In this document: positions 16,478-23,852 of the stretch, piece after piece
Layout of the letters: each line of letters starts with the position of its first letter
How positions within the stretch are numbered: the first letter of the stretch is position 1
From: Magnetospira sp.
GTDB lineage: Bacteria; Pseudomonadota; Alphaproteobacteria; Rhodospirillales; Magnetospiraceae
Assembly: GCA_028282245.1 (NCBI GenBank)
Contig: JANQIL010000082.1
Span: 1 to 32,065, forward strand
Direction of reading: 5' to 3'
DNA: 32,065 nt
Program-made: the position numbers and the translations under genes
The notes under the pieces: model-generated
The model's input: only the letters and a program-made list of their open reading frames with translations
What the model was told of the DNA's origin: nothing
Databases searched by the model: none

Positions 16478-17422
16478 CTAGCCGAAACCGCGCTCGATCC
16501 CGTCGAGGGTCCGCATGGCGGGCAGGCATTGGGCGACCGACGCGTTCGGCTCGCGCCCCTCGCGGATCGCCGCCACGAACTCGCGGTCGGTCAGTTCGAT
16601 GCCGTTGCCGGATACAGCGACGCCCGACAGGTCGATCTTCCCGCCCGCGCCGTCGTGCAGATCGTCGTAGCGGGCGACGTAGGTTCCGTTGTCGCAGATA
16701 TAGCGGAACACGCTGCCGAGCGGGCCGTCGTTGTTGAACGACAGCGACAGCGTGCAAATCGCTCCCGAGGGCACCCGCAGGCCGATGCTCATGTCCATGG
16801 CGATGCCCAGGTCCGGGTGCGGCGGTCCTTGCAGGCCGAATACCCGGTCGGCCGTCTCGCCGGTCTGATACTGGAACAGGTCGACCGTGTGGCAGGCGTG
16901 ATGCCACAGCAGGTGGTCGGTCCAGGCGCGCGGCTCGCCCAGCGCGTTGGTGTTGGAACGGCGCAGAAAATAGGTCTGCGCGTCCATCTGATGAAGGGTC
17001 AGGTCGCCGGACCGGATCCGCTTGTGGATCCACTGGTGGCTGGGATTGAACCGGCGCACGTGGCCGGCCATGGCGACGCGGCCGGTTTCCCGCTGCGTCC
17101 GGACCAGGGCCTCGGCGTCGGTCAGATTGTCGGCCATTGGAATTTCCACCAGGACGTGCTTGCCGGCTCCGAGACAGCGGATCGCCTGCGCGGCGTGCAG
17201 CGGCGTCGGGGTGACGAGGATCACCGCGTCCACGTCGTCGCGCGCCAACGCCTCGTCCAGATCGCGGGTGGCGTGCGGAATGCCCCGCTCGGCGGCGAAG
17301 GCGTCGATGTCGTCGGACGCGCCGCCGACCACCGAGACCACCCGCGCCTCGTCGATGTGGGTCAGGGCCTCCAGATGCTTGCGACCGAACGCGCCGGCCG
17401 CGCCGGCCACGCAGAGTCTCAT
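16478..17422 (-). CDS. ligC: 4-carboxy-2-hydroxymuconate-6-semialdehyde dehydrogenase
   Basis: LigC oxidises the ring-cleavage product of protocatechuate, as its hemiacetal, to 2-pyrone-4,6-dicarboxylate with NAD(P). The protein is a Gfo/Idh/MocA-family oxidoreductase of 314 residues, the expected LigC length. The N-terminal Rossmann motif is GAAGAFGRKH, then VTPTPLHAAQA, and GKHVLVEIP in place of the usual EKP. WTDHLLWHHACHTVDL, characteristic of LigC, lies near residue 165. The ATG at 17422 follows GGGGAGG. It begins 22 bp after the DUF1932-type dehydrogenase. The family alone would not fix the reaction; the other pathway genes nearby do. Its TAG stop lies in a CTAG (16478-16481) carrying no repeat. 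Confidence 0.88.
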   Translation of the reverse strand: MRLCVAGAAGAFGRKHLEALTHIDEARVVSVVGGASDDIDAFAAERGIPHATRDLDEALARDDVDAVILVTPTPLHAAQAIRCLGAGKHVLVEIPMADNLTDAEALVRTQRETGRVAMAGHVRRFNPSHQWIHKRIRSGDLTLHQMDAQTYFLRRSNTNALGEPRAWTDHLLWHHACHTVDLFQYQTGETADRVFGLQGPPHPDLGIAMDMSIGLRVPSGAICTLSLSFNNDGPLGSVFRYICDNGTYVARYDDLHDGAGGKIDLSGVAVSGNGIELTDREFVAAIREGREPNASVAQCLPAMRTLDGIERGFG

Positions 17423-17444
17423 GATTCGCCTCCCCGATTCGTCA

Positions 17445-18356
17445 TCACGCCGGCTCTCCGTCCAGCAGTCGGGCCAGCAGCGCGTCGGCGAGAGCCGCAT
17501 AGTCGGTGTCTCGCGCCGCCAGGCCGAGCTGGCCGACCTCCTGCTGCCAGTCGACCGTCGCCCGCGCCATCCGGCCGGCGAGTCCCAGATCGTCCAGCAT
17601 CCGCGCCGCCTCGCGCATCTCGGCCGCCCGCCGGATCCCGTGGGTCGCCGCCCGTTCCATCATGTGGGCCGCCCGGGTCCCGGCGTCGACCCCTGGAAAG
17701 GAGGCATCGAGCGACGCGAGCACGGCCTCGTCCACGCCCGCCCGGCGTCCGGCCAGCACGCATTCCAGGGCCAATGCCTCCAGGCCCTTCATCATGATCG
17801 AGCGTATCATCTTGATCGACGAGGCGACGCCGACGCCGCCGTCGACCAGGGTCGCGGTCATGTCCAGGCCGGCCAGCGCGTCGCGTGCCGCCGTAGCGTG
17901 CGGACCGCCGATCAGCAGCGGCACCCGGTGCAGCGCGGGGTGCACCGGGGCCATGATGGCGACATCCACGTAGCGTCCGCCGGCCGCCTCGATGGTCGCC
18001 GCCGCCCGCCGCTTGCTGTCCGGGGCGCAGGAATTGCCATCGAGGAAGAGGGCGCCCGTCGCGAGATGCGCCGCCGCCGTTTTGGCGGCGTCCAGGGCCT
18101 GGTCGGCGGTGACCAGGGAAAACACGATTCCGGCTCCGTCCAGGGCCTCGGCCGGCGTGGCGGCGCCAGCCACCCTGCATCGCGCGTAGTCGGCCCACTT
18201 GGCGTCGCGCACGGCGGCGTCGGCATGCCCGGTCTTGATGTCATGGGCCCGCAGACCGGCCGTCCGCGCGGCGCCCCAGCCCCGCGCGAAGGCCTGCGCC
18301 GCCTCGCCGAAACCGATCAGGGCCAGTCCGCCGGATGGATGGGTGCCGGTGGTCAT
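17445..18356 (-). CDS. NAD(P)-binding dehydrogenase with DUF1932 C-terminal domain
   Basis: The product is 303 residues and belongs to the 6-phosphogluconate / 3-hydroxyisobutyrate dehydrogenase superfamily. The N-terminal Rossmann motif is LIGFGEAAQAF, followed by VFSLVTADQAL and a GALFLDGNSCAP segment. The second half starts with SSIKMIRSIMMKGLEAL, where Lys aligns with the catalytic Lys but the usual nearby Asn is Ser, as in DUF1932 proteins. The start has a GAGGAG site. It is the first gene after the second repeat and 22 bp before ligC. No step of the standard pathway needs it, so the substrate is unknown; a side-product or alternative aldehyde/hydroxy acid step is possible. Confidence 0.82.
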   Translation of the reverse strand: MTTGTHPSGGLALIGFGEAAQAFARGWGAARTAGLRAHDIKTGHADAAVRDAKWADYARCRVAGAATPAEALDGAGIVFSLVTADQALDAAKTAAAHLATGALFLDGNSCAPDSKRRAAATIEAAGGRYVDVAIMAPVHPALHRVPLLIGGPHATAARDALAGLDMTATLVDGGVGVASSIKMIRSIMMKGLEALALECVLAGRRAGVDEAVLASLDASFPGVDAGTRAAHMMERAATHGIRRAAEMREAARMLDDLGLAGRMARATVDWQQEVGQLGLAARDTDYAALADALLARLLDGEPA

Positions 18357-18452
18357 GTCGTGCTCCTCGTGGTCGGCGCGGCGCCGTGTCCGCGCCCGGG
18401 TTCGTCGTTTCCCGTCGCCCGGCGGCGTCGGGGGAAAGTAAGCCGGCCGTCC

Positions 18453-18478
18453 CGCATTCTATCCGTTTTTCGAATGCG
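18453..18478. promoter_or_regulatory. Inverted repeat upstream of the ligC arm (candidate operator)
   Basis: CGCATTC (18453-18459) and GAATGCG (18472-18478) form a perfect 7-bp inverted repeat around 12 bases. It lies about 100 bp before the DUF1932-type gene start and just outside repeat copy 2. On the minus strand the spacer and right arm contain TAGAAT, a fair -10 hexamer. A dyad overlapping a -10 is consistent with a regulator site, possibly for the nearby LysR protein, but a simple hairpin is equally possible. Confidence 0.35.
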
Positions 18479-18491
18479 AGGGCCGGATGAC

Positions 18492-18612
18492 CTAGTGGTT
18501 CGATGCCAACGGATGAGTCCCATCCGTTGGCTGTATCGAACCACCAGATCAATAGCTTAGTGGATCGACCGATCCAAAGCTTGGGTGCCAAGCGTTGGAT
18601 CCGATCCACTAG
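18492..18612 (-). repeat. 121-bp CTAG-bounded double-hairpin repeat, copy 2
   Basis: This is the same element as 40-160 in the opposite orientation, again exactly 121 bp, with CTAG at both ends and the same two bulged hairpins. It differs from copy 1 at element positions 3, 26, 61 and 79. This copy has both CTAG ends and the complete base pair at the foot of hairpin 1 (positions 3 and 54), so it may be closest to the intact form. It lies between the LysR gene and the DUF1932-type gene, both on the minus strand, and its CTAG at 18609-18612 contains the LysR stop codon. Here the TGGATCG end faces the upstream gene, whereas in copies 1 and 3 it is the TGGTTCG end. Confidence 0.95.
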
Positions 18613-19850
18613 CCATCCAGGCAGTCCTCGCGGACCCGTCGTCCGGCCTCCCGGAGACAGTCCAGAAACGTGCTCTGGGTCGCCGTCGGCCGCCAGTCGC
18701 GCCGCCGCGTGATGCCGATCGGGCGGGCCGAGCCGGGTGTGTCCACCGGCAGCGGGGCAAGCAGGCCCAGCCGTTCCTCGTGCCGGATCTGGTGGGCCGA
18801 GATCAGGGTCAGGCGATCGTTGCCCAGGAGCAACTCGCGGATCAGGATGAGGGAACTTGATTCGACGATGCCCGACGGCCGGTCGCGGCCCGTGAACAGG
18901 GACTCGAAGTAGCGCCGGGTCGGCGTGCCGTCGCGCGGCACCGCCCAGGGATAGGCGATCAGGTCGTCGATCCGGATGCGCGCCGCGCGGCGAAGCGGAT
19001 GGTCGATGCGCCCAACCACCGCCAGCGGGTCCTCGAACAGGGCCTCCTGGACCACGTCATTGATCGGCACCGGACAGCGCAGGGCGCCGATCAGGCAATC
19101 GATGTCGCCGTGCCTGAGGCCGTGCAGCAGGTCGTCGTAGGGACCGTCGACCACGCGAACGCGAACCGCCGGGAGCGTGTCGAGCAGCGCGTTGATGGCG
19201 GTCGGCAGGATGAAGGTGCGCGGCAGGGGCGTCGAACCGACCACGATCTGCCCGCTGTCCAGCCCCAGTGTCCTCTCGATCTCGGAGAACCCCTGCGCCA
19301 GTTCGGCGAACGCCAGCTTGACGGCCTGGGCCAGGGCGTCGGCGGCCGGCGTCAGTTCGATGCCCTGGCCGTTCTTGACGAACAGAATGAGGCCCGACAG
19401 GCGCTCCAGGTCGCGCGCCGCGCGGTGCAGGGTCGGCTGCGAAACGCCGACCGCGCGGGCCGCCAGACTGAAATTGCCGGCCCTCGAAACGGCGACCAGG
19501 GCGCGCAATTGGGCGGTCGACAGGAGTTGATCGAAATTGGCGAAGCCGCGCGCTCCCTTGCGCGCCCCGAGCCGAGTCGCCTCCCGCCCGCCCTGGCGGA
19601 CGAAGTTCAACGCGCGGTCCACCCGGTCGAGGAACGTCCGCCCCGCCTCGGTCGGCCACATGCCGTCGCGGCGCCGCTCGAACAGCGGGGTGCCGAGCCG
19701 CCGTTCGAGCTTGGCGATCGCCTGGGTGATCGCCGGCTGCGACAGGTGGACGTCCTCGGCGACCTGGCTGATGGACTGGCGGCGGGCCACCGCGCGGAAT
19801 GCCCGCAGGTGCCGGAAGTTGGGCAGGCGATCCTTCGCTGTTTCGCGCAC
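18609..19850 (-). CDS. LysR-type regulator with two tandem HTH domains
   Basis: This is the likely regulator of the protocatechuate cluster, transcribed divergently from the galB-ligB arm. At 413 residues it is about 100 longer than a usual LysR protein because it carries two helix-turn-helix domains. The first is at about 11-70 (QSISQVAEDVHLSQPAIT, then LFERRRDG) and the second at about 110-170 (NFSLAARAVGVSQPTLH, then LFVKNGQG). A single effector-binding domain follows from about 195 to 405. The start is a GTG at 19850 with GGGAG seven bases upstream. The stop TAG is the edge of repeat copy 2. By context it should sense a pathway acid; the name LigR would be inference, so no symbol is given. 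Confidence 0.88.
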   Translation of the reverse strand: MRETAKDRLPNFRHLRAFRAVARRQSISQVAEDVHLSQPAITQAIAKLERRLGTPLFERRRDGMWPTEAGRTFLDRVDRALNFVRQGGREATRLGARKGARGFANFDQLLSTAQLRALVAVSRAGNFSLAARAVGVSQPTLHRAARDLERLSGLILFVKNGQGIELTPAADALAQAVKLAFAELAQGFSEIERTLGLDSGQIVVGSTPLPRTFILPTAINALLDTLPAVRVRVVDGPYDDLLHGLRHGDIDCLIGALRCPVPINDVVQEALFEDPLAVVGRIDHPLRRAARIRIDDLIAYPWAVPRDGTPTRRYFESLFTGRDRPSGIVESSSLILIRELLLGNDRLTLISAHQIRHEERLGLLAPLPVDTPGSARPIGITRRRDWRPTATQSTFLDCLREAGRRVREDCLDG

Positions 19851-20016
19851 GCGCGGGCTCCCGTCCGGATACGGATGTTATCATCTATAGTCTAAGCTTA
19901 TATGTCCGGGAAGCGTTTGGACTGGCCGGCCCGCGGCCGGAGGCGGATAGTGGCCCGATCCGCGACCGCCCCGCCCCCGTTCGCGGGATCGCGTCCGGAC
20001 AGCCGAGGAGGGGGCC
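19851..20016. promoter_or_regulatory. Divergent control region of the protocatechuate cluster
   Basis: This 166-bp gap separates the LysR gene from the galB operon. It contains an AT-rich patch (about 19873-19904) in otherwise GC-rich DNA, including TATAGT (19886-19891), the palindrome TAAGCTTA (19893-19900) and a loose dyad TTATC...GTCTAA. These are plausible -10 and LysR-site elements for both directions. I cannot define an exact T-N11-A operator. Confidence 0.5.
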
Positions 20017-20742
20017 ATGGCCGACGCCAGGACCGCGCTTGTCATCAGTGCCCATGCCGCCGACTTCGTGTGGCGCTGCGGCGGCGCCATCGCCCTGCAC
20101 CAGGCGAGGGGGTACGCCGTCACCATTGTCTGCCTGTCCTATGGCGAACGCGGCGAGTCGGCGAGGCTGTGGGCGCGGGACGGAATGACCCTGGAGCGGG
20201 TGAAGGCGGAACGCCGCCGGGAGGCCGAGGCGGCCGCCCGCGCGCTCGATGCCCACGACATCCGGTTCCTGGACGTCGGGGACTATCCGCTGGAGGTCGA
20301 CCGCGAGACGAAGATCCATCTGGTCGAATTGATCCGCGCCGTTCGGCCCGCCTTCATGATGAGCCACGCGCTCCACGATCCCTACAATACCGACCACGTG
20401 ACCGCCGTCGGCGTGGCCATGGAATGCCGGATGATCGCCCAGGCCCGGGGCCATGATCCGGGCGGCAGGGCATTGGACGCTCCGCAGCTCTACCTGTTCG
20501 AGCCCCACCAGACCGAGCAGTCGGGCTGGAAGCCGGACGTGCTCCTGGACATCTCCCCGGTGTGGGAGAAGAAGGCGGCGGCCATCGCGTGCATGACCGG
20601 ACAGGAGCATCTGTGGACCTATTACACCAACCTCGCGGAGAACCGGGGCAACCATTTCCGGCGCAACGCGGGAGGCGGTACGGTCGGCTACGCCGAGGCA
20701 TTCCAGTCGGTCTATCCGCGTTGCGTGGACGAACTGCGATGA
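20017..20742 (+). CDS. galB: 4-oxalomesaconate hydratase, GalB type (PIG-L family)
   Basis: This enzyme hydrates 4-oxalomesaconate to 4-carboxy-4-hydroxy-2-oxoadipate. At 241 residues it belongs to the zinc-dependent PIG-L deacetylase-like family, not to the amidohydrolase-type LigJ. The metal site is seen as SAHAADF (His13, Asp16) and HDPYNTDH (His120 to His127); [17 protein letters not shown] near the end is GalB-like. An AGGAGGGGG site precedes the ATG. It is the first gene of the plus-strand arm, and its stop overlaps the next start in ATGA. The family includes true deacetylases, but the surrounding pathway makes the hydratase role likely. Confidence 0.85.
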   Translation: MADARTALVISAHAADFVWRCGGAIALHQARGYAVTIVCLSYGERGESARLWARDGMTLERVKAERRREAEAAARALDAHDIRFLDVGDYPLEVDRETKIHLVELIRAVRPAFMMSHALHDPYNTDHVTAVGVAMECRMIAQARGHDPGGRALDAPQLYLFEPHQTEQSGWKPDVLLDISPVWEKKAAAIACMTGQEHLWTYYTNLAENRGNHFRRNAGGGTVGYAEAFQSVYPRCVDELR

Positions 20743-21413
20743 ACGGCCTCGTGGTCCGGAACATCGCGCGCGCCGATCCGGCGGTGATCAAGGGTCTCGG
20801 CGCCTGCGGCGTCGCCACCGTGCACGAGGCCCAGGGATGCGCCGGATTGCTCGCCTCCCGCCTGCGGCCCATTTTTCCGGGCGCCCGCCTCGCCGCCTCG
20901 GCGGTGACCGTCTCCGTCCCGCCGGGCGACAACTGGATGGTCCACGTGGCCATCGAGCGGCTCGGGCCGGGCGATATCCTGGTGGTGGCCCCCACCGCGC
21001 CCTGCGAGAACGCCTATTTCGGCGACCTTCTGGCGACCTCGACCCGGGCGCGGGGCGGGGTGGGTCTGGTGATCGACGCCGGCGTGCGCGATCTGCGGAC
21101 CCTTGTCGAAATGCAATTTCCGGTATGGTCGCGGGCGGTTTTCGCCCAGGGCACGGTCAAGGAGACACTGGGTTCGGTGAACACGCCCATCGTTTGCGCC
21201 GGGCAATCGATCGGCCCCGGCGACGTCATCGTCGCCGATGACGACGGCGTCTGCGTGGTGCGCCGCGAGGAGGCCGGGGACGTTCTGACACAGGCCCGGG
21301 AGCGCGAGGCGCGCGAGGCGGACAAGCGCCGGCGTCTGGCGGCCGGCGAGCTGACTCTCGACATCGACGACATGCGGCGGCGTCTGGCCGAGGCGGGCCT
21401 CGCCGATGTCTGA
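20739..21413 (+). CDS. ligK: 4-carboxy-4-hydroxy-2-oxoadipate aldolase (RraA-like)
   Basis: This aldolase cleaves 4-carboxy-4-hydroxy-2-oxoadipate to pyruvate and oxaloacetate, the last step of the pathway; it is also called GalC. The 224-residue protein is in the RraA/HMG-CHA aldolase family. Active-site elements are visible: [20 protein letters not shown] from Gly95, and Arg117-Asp118 in GVRD, which hold the metal and substrate. The ATG at 20739 overlaps the galB stop (ATGA), so an upstream extension of the frame is rejected. Its 3' end overlaps galD by 8 bp, pointing to tight translational coupling. Confidence 0.9.
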   Translation: MNGLVVRNIARADPAVIKGLGACGVATVHEAQGCAGLLASRLRPIFPGARLAASAVTVSVPPGDNWMVHVAIERLGPGDILVVAPTAPCENAYFGDLLATSTRARGGVGLVIDAGVRDLRTLVEMQFPVWSRAVFAQGTVKETLGSVNTPIVCAGQSIGPGDVIVADDDGVCVVRREEAGDVLTQAREREAREADKRRRLAAGELTLDIDDMRRRLAEAGLADV

Positions 21414-22464
21414 CGGTATCCGCTGCCTGTGGATGCGCGGCGGCACCTCGAAGGGCGGATATTTCCTGGCCGACGACCTGCCGGCCGACGGGCGGGCTCG
21501 CGATTCCTTCCTCCTGGGTGTCATGGGATCCCCCGACCCGCGCCAGATCGACGGCTTGGGCGGCGGCGACCCCCTGACCTCCAAGGTGGCGGTGGTGAAG
21601 AAGTCCGCCCGTCCCGGGGTCGACGTCGACTATCTGTTCCTCCAGGTGCTCGCCGATCGGGCGGTGGTGAGCGACGCCCAGACCTGCGGCAACATCCTGG
21701 CCGGCGTCGGCCCGTTCGCCATCGAGCGCGGCCTGGTGGCGGCGCGCGACGGCGAGACGCGAATCGTCATCCACATGGAAAACACCGGGCGCACGGCCGT
21801 CGCCCGGGTGCGTACCCCCGATGGCCGGATAACCTACGCGGGCGACGCGAGAATCGACGGGGTTCCCGGCACCGCCGCGCCGGTCCGCATCGCCTTTCGC
21901 GACACCGCCGGCGCCACGTGCGGCGCGGTGCTGCCGACCGGCGAGCCGGTGGACACGATCGACGGAACGGAGGCGACCTGCATCGACAACGGCATGCCCG
22001 TGGTGATTCTGCGGGCCGCCGACCTGGGCGTTTCGGGAACCGAATCCCCCGGCGACCTGGATGCCAACGGGGACCTGAAAAGACGGCTCGAAACCATCCG
22101 ACTGAAAGCGGGTCCGATGATGCGCCTCGGCGACGTGACCGACAAGACGGTTCCCAAGGTATGCCTGGTGGCGCCGCCGGGGCGTGGCGGCACGGTCACC
22201 ACCCGAACCTTCGTTCCGCATCGCTGCCATGCCGCCATCGGGGTGCTGGGCGTGGTGAGCGTCGTCGCCGCCTGCATGATTCCGGGCACTCCGGGCGCCT
22301 CGGTGGCGGTGGTCCCGGACGGGCGCCGCAAGCGCCTGTCGATCGAGCATCCGGGGGGCGAGATGACCGTGACGGTCGATACGGACGCGGCCGGCGCGGT
22401 GACCGGCGCGGCGGTTTTGCGCACCGCGCGAAAATTGTTCGACGGCATGGTGTTCGCGCCCTGA
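21406..22464 (+). CDS. galD: 4-oxalomesaconate tautomerase / isomerase (PrpF family)
   Basis: This PrpF-family protein of 352 residues converts the product of LigI into the form the hydratase accepts. Two related activities are known in this family: the keto-enol tautomerase GalD and the double-bond isomerase LigU. Sequence inspection cannot separate them, though pairing with a GalB-type hydratase favours GalD. Visible elements are [12 protein letters not shown] (residues 9-20), [15 protein letters not shown], the Cys-bearing AQTCGN (Cys94) and the C-terminal [11 protein letters not shown]. The start overlaps ligK by 8 bp. The next gene, ligI, begins 19 bp after the stop. Confidence 0.85.
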   Translation: MSDGIRCLWMRGGTSKGGYFLADDLPADGRARDSFLLGVMGSPDPRQIDGLGGGDPLTSKVAVVKKSARPGVDVDYLFLQVLADRAVVSDAQTCGNILAGVGPFAIERGLVAARDGETRIVIHMENTGRTAVARVRTPDGRITYAGDARIDGVPGTAAPVRIAFRDTAGATCGAVLPTGEPVDTIDGTEATCIDNGMPVVILRAADLGVSGTESPGDLDANGDLKRRLETIRLKAGPMMRLGDVTDKTVPKVCLVAPPGRGGTVTTRTFVPHRCHAAIGVLGVVSVVAACMIPGTPGASVAVVPDGRRKRLSIEHPGGEMTVTVDTDAAGAVTGAAVLRTARKLFDGMVFAP

Positions 22465-22483
22465 ACGGAAGGAGTCCGCCGGC

Positions 22484-23356
22484 ATGGATGCCGATTACCT
22501 GCGTTTTCTCCCGGAGCCGTCGAGGCCAGGATTCGTTCCGCCGCCGGGCGCCGTCGACGCCCATTGTCACGTGTTCGGCCCGGCGGAGCGGTTTCCGTTC
22601 GCCCCGGGGCGCAGGTACACCCCCTGCGACGCCGCCAGGGACGAACTGTTCGCCCTTCGCGACTTCCTGGGCCTGTCGCGCAACGTGATCGTCCAGGCGA
22701 CCTGCCATGGCACCGACAACCGCGCGCTCGTCGACGCCCTCGTCGCGGCCGGCGACCGGGCGCGCGGCGTCGCCGTCGTCGATCCCGACATCGGCGACGC
22801 CGAGTTGGACGGGCTGCACGCCGCCGGAGTGCGCGGGGTGCGGTTCAATTTCGTGCGACGGTTGTGCGGCGCCGTCCCGAGCGACGCGCTGCTCGGCATC
22901 GCCGGACGAATCGAGCGCCTCGGCTGGCACGTCGAGGTCTATTTCGAGGCCGCCGATCTGATCGACCTGATCCCCTTTCTCATGCGGATTCCGACTCCCG
23001 TCGTGGTCGATCACATGGGGCGCCCGGACGTCGCCAAGGGAATCGACCATCCGGATTTCCGGCGCTTCCTGACCCTGATGGCCGAGACCGACCGGACGTG
23101 GGTCAAGATCAGCGGGTCGGAACGCCTGAGCGCCGAGGGCCCGCCGGCCTACGCCGACGCGGTGCCCTTCGCGCGGCGGCTGGTCGAACGGTTCCCCGAC
23201 CGGGTACTGTGGGGCACCGACTGGCCGCACCCCAACATGATCTCCCACATGCCGGACGACGGCCATCTCCTTGATCTGATTCCCCGCGTCGCGACGGACC
23301 GCGACGGGCGGGCCGCGCTGCTGATCGACAACCCGATGCGGTTATACTGGAGCTAG
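22484..23356 (+). CDS. ligI: 2-pyrone-4,6-dicarboxylate lactonase
   Basis: LigI hydrolyses 2-pyrone-4,6-dicarboxylate to 4-oxalomesaconate. The 290-residue protein is in the amidohydrolase superfamily and shows DAHCHVFGP (His27, His29), VVVDHMGRP (His177) and WGTDWPHPN (Asp246), the active-site set of PDC lactonases. A GGAAGGAG site lies upstream of the ATG. The protein ends RLYWS and its TAG stop is in the CTAG that begins repeat copy 3. If CTAG was duplicated on insertion, the original gene ended at the same codon, so the protein was not truncated by the repeat. Confidence 0.93.
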   Translation: MDADYLRFLPEPSRPGFVPPPGAVDAHCHVFGPAERFPFAPGRRYTPCDAARDELFALRDFLGLSRNVIVQATCHGTDNRALVDALVAAGDRARGVAVVDPDIGDAELDGLHAAGVRGVRFNFVRRLCGAVPSDALLGIAGRIERLGWHVEVYFEAADLIDLIPFLMRIPTPVVVDHMGRPDVAKGIDHPDFRRFLTLMAETDRTWVKISGSERLSAEGPPAYADAVPFARRLVERFPDRVLWGTDWPHPNMISHMPDDGHLLDLIPRVATDRDGRAALLIDNPMRLYWS

Positions 23357-23473
23357 TGGTTCGATGCCAACGGATGAGGCCCATCCGTTGGCTGAATCGA
23401 ACCACCAAATTAATAGCTTGGTGGATCGACCGATCCAAGGCTTGGGTACCAAGCGTTGGATCCGATCCACTAG
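23353..23473 (-). repeat. 121-bp CTAG-bounded double-hairpin repeat, copy 3
   Basis: This is the third copy, in the same orientation as copy 2, exactly 121 bp with intact CTAG at both ends. It differs from copy 1 at element positions 3, 35, 54, 61, 63, 66 and 95. It separates ligI from ligA inside the plus-strand operon. The first CTAG carries the ligI stop codon. The last CTAG places a TAG in frame directly before an ATG at 23474, so translation cannot read through in the ligA frame. The structure and ends are as described for copy 1. Confidence 0.95.
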
Positions 23474-23503
23474 ATGGAGCGTCGCCTCGACCCGGAGGAT
23501 GCC

Positions 23504-23848
23504 ATGACCCGTGAGCCGCCGATTCCCGGCACCGTGATCTTCGACGGCGCCCAGGCCATGAAGGGCTATGCCCTCAACAAGATGTGCTACTCCTTCAACA
23601 GACGGGAAAACCGCGCGGCCTTTCTGGCCGACCCGGAGGCCTACATGGACCGCCACGGTCTCGACGAGCGTCAGAAACAGGCGGTCCGCGACCTGTCGGT
23701 GCCGGATCTGCTGGCGGCCGGCGGCGGCATTCACTATCTGGCCAAGTTGACCGGGATGTTCGGTCTCACGATGCAGGATCTGGGCGCCCGGCAGACCGGC
23801 ATGAGCGTCGAGGCGTTCCGGGAAAAGCTGCGCCGCGCGGGGGATTGA
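23504..23848 (+). CDS. ligA: Protocatechuate 4,5-dioxygenase, alpha subunit
   Basis: This is the small subunit of the extradiol dioxygenase that opens protocatechuate between carbons 4 and 5. The product is 114 residues, helical, with the LigA-type segments YALNKMCYSFNRRENR (which helps cap the active site in the known enzyme), DRHGLDERQKQAVRD, and GGGIHYLAKLTGMFGLTMQ. I chose the ATG at 23504 because GGAGG lies seven bases upstream. An in-frame ATG at 23474 directly abuts the repeat and has no ribosome-binding site. ligB starts 4 bp after the stop, as expected for co-translated subunits. Confidence 0.93.
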   Translation: MTREPPIPGTVIFDGAQAMKGYALNKMCYSFNRRENRAAFLADPEAYMDRHGLDERQKQAVRDLSVPDLLAAGGGIHYLAKLTGMFGLTMQDLGARQTGMSVEAFREKLRRAGD

Positions 23849-23852
23849 CGCG

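Noticed and set aside
15533-17797. A 754-residue plus-strand frame opposite the TRAP and ligC genes
   Set aside because: Antisense to two well-supported genes with signal peptide and enzyme motifs; the frame ends in an Arg/Pro-rich stretch typical of shadows.
40-23473. The three repeats as parts of a CRISPR array or as rho-independent terminators
   Set aside because: They are kilobases apart with no spacers, are too long for CRISPR repeats, have no T-tracts, and lie between genes that appear co-transcribed.
23474-23503. ligA start at the ATG directly after repeat copy 3
   Set aside because: No ribosome-binding site precedes it, whereas the ATG at 23504 has GGAGG at good spacing and gives a normal LigA N-terminus.
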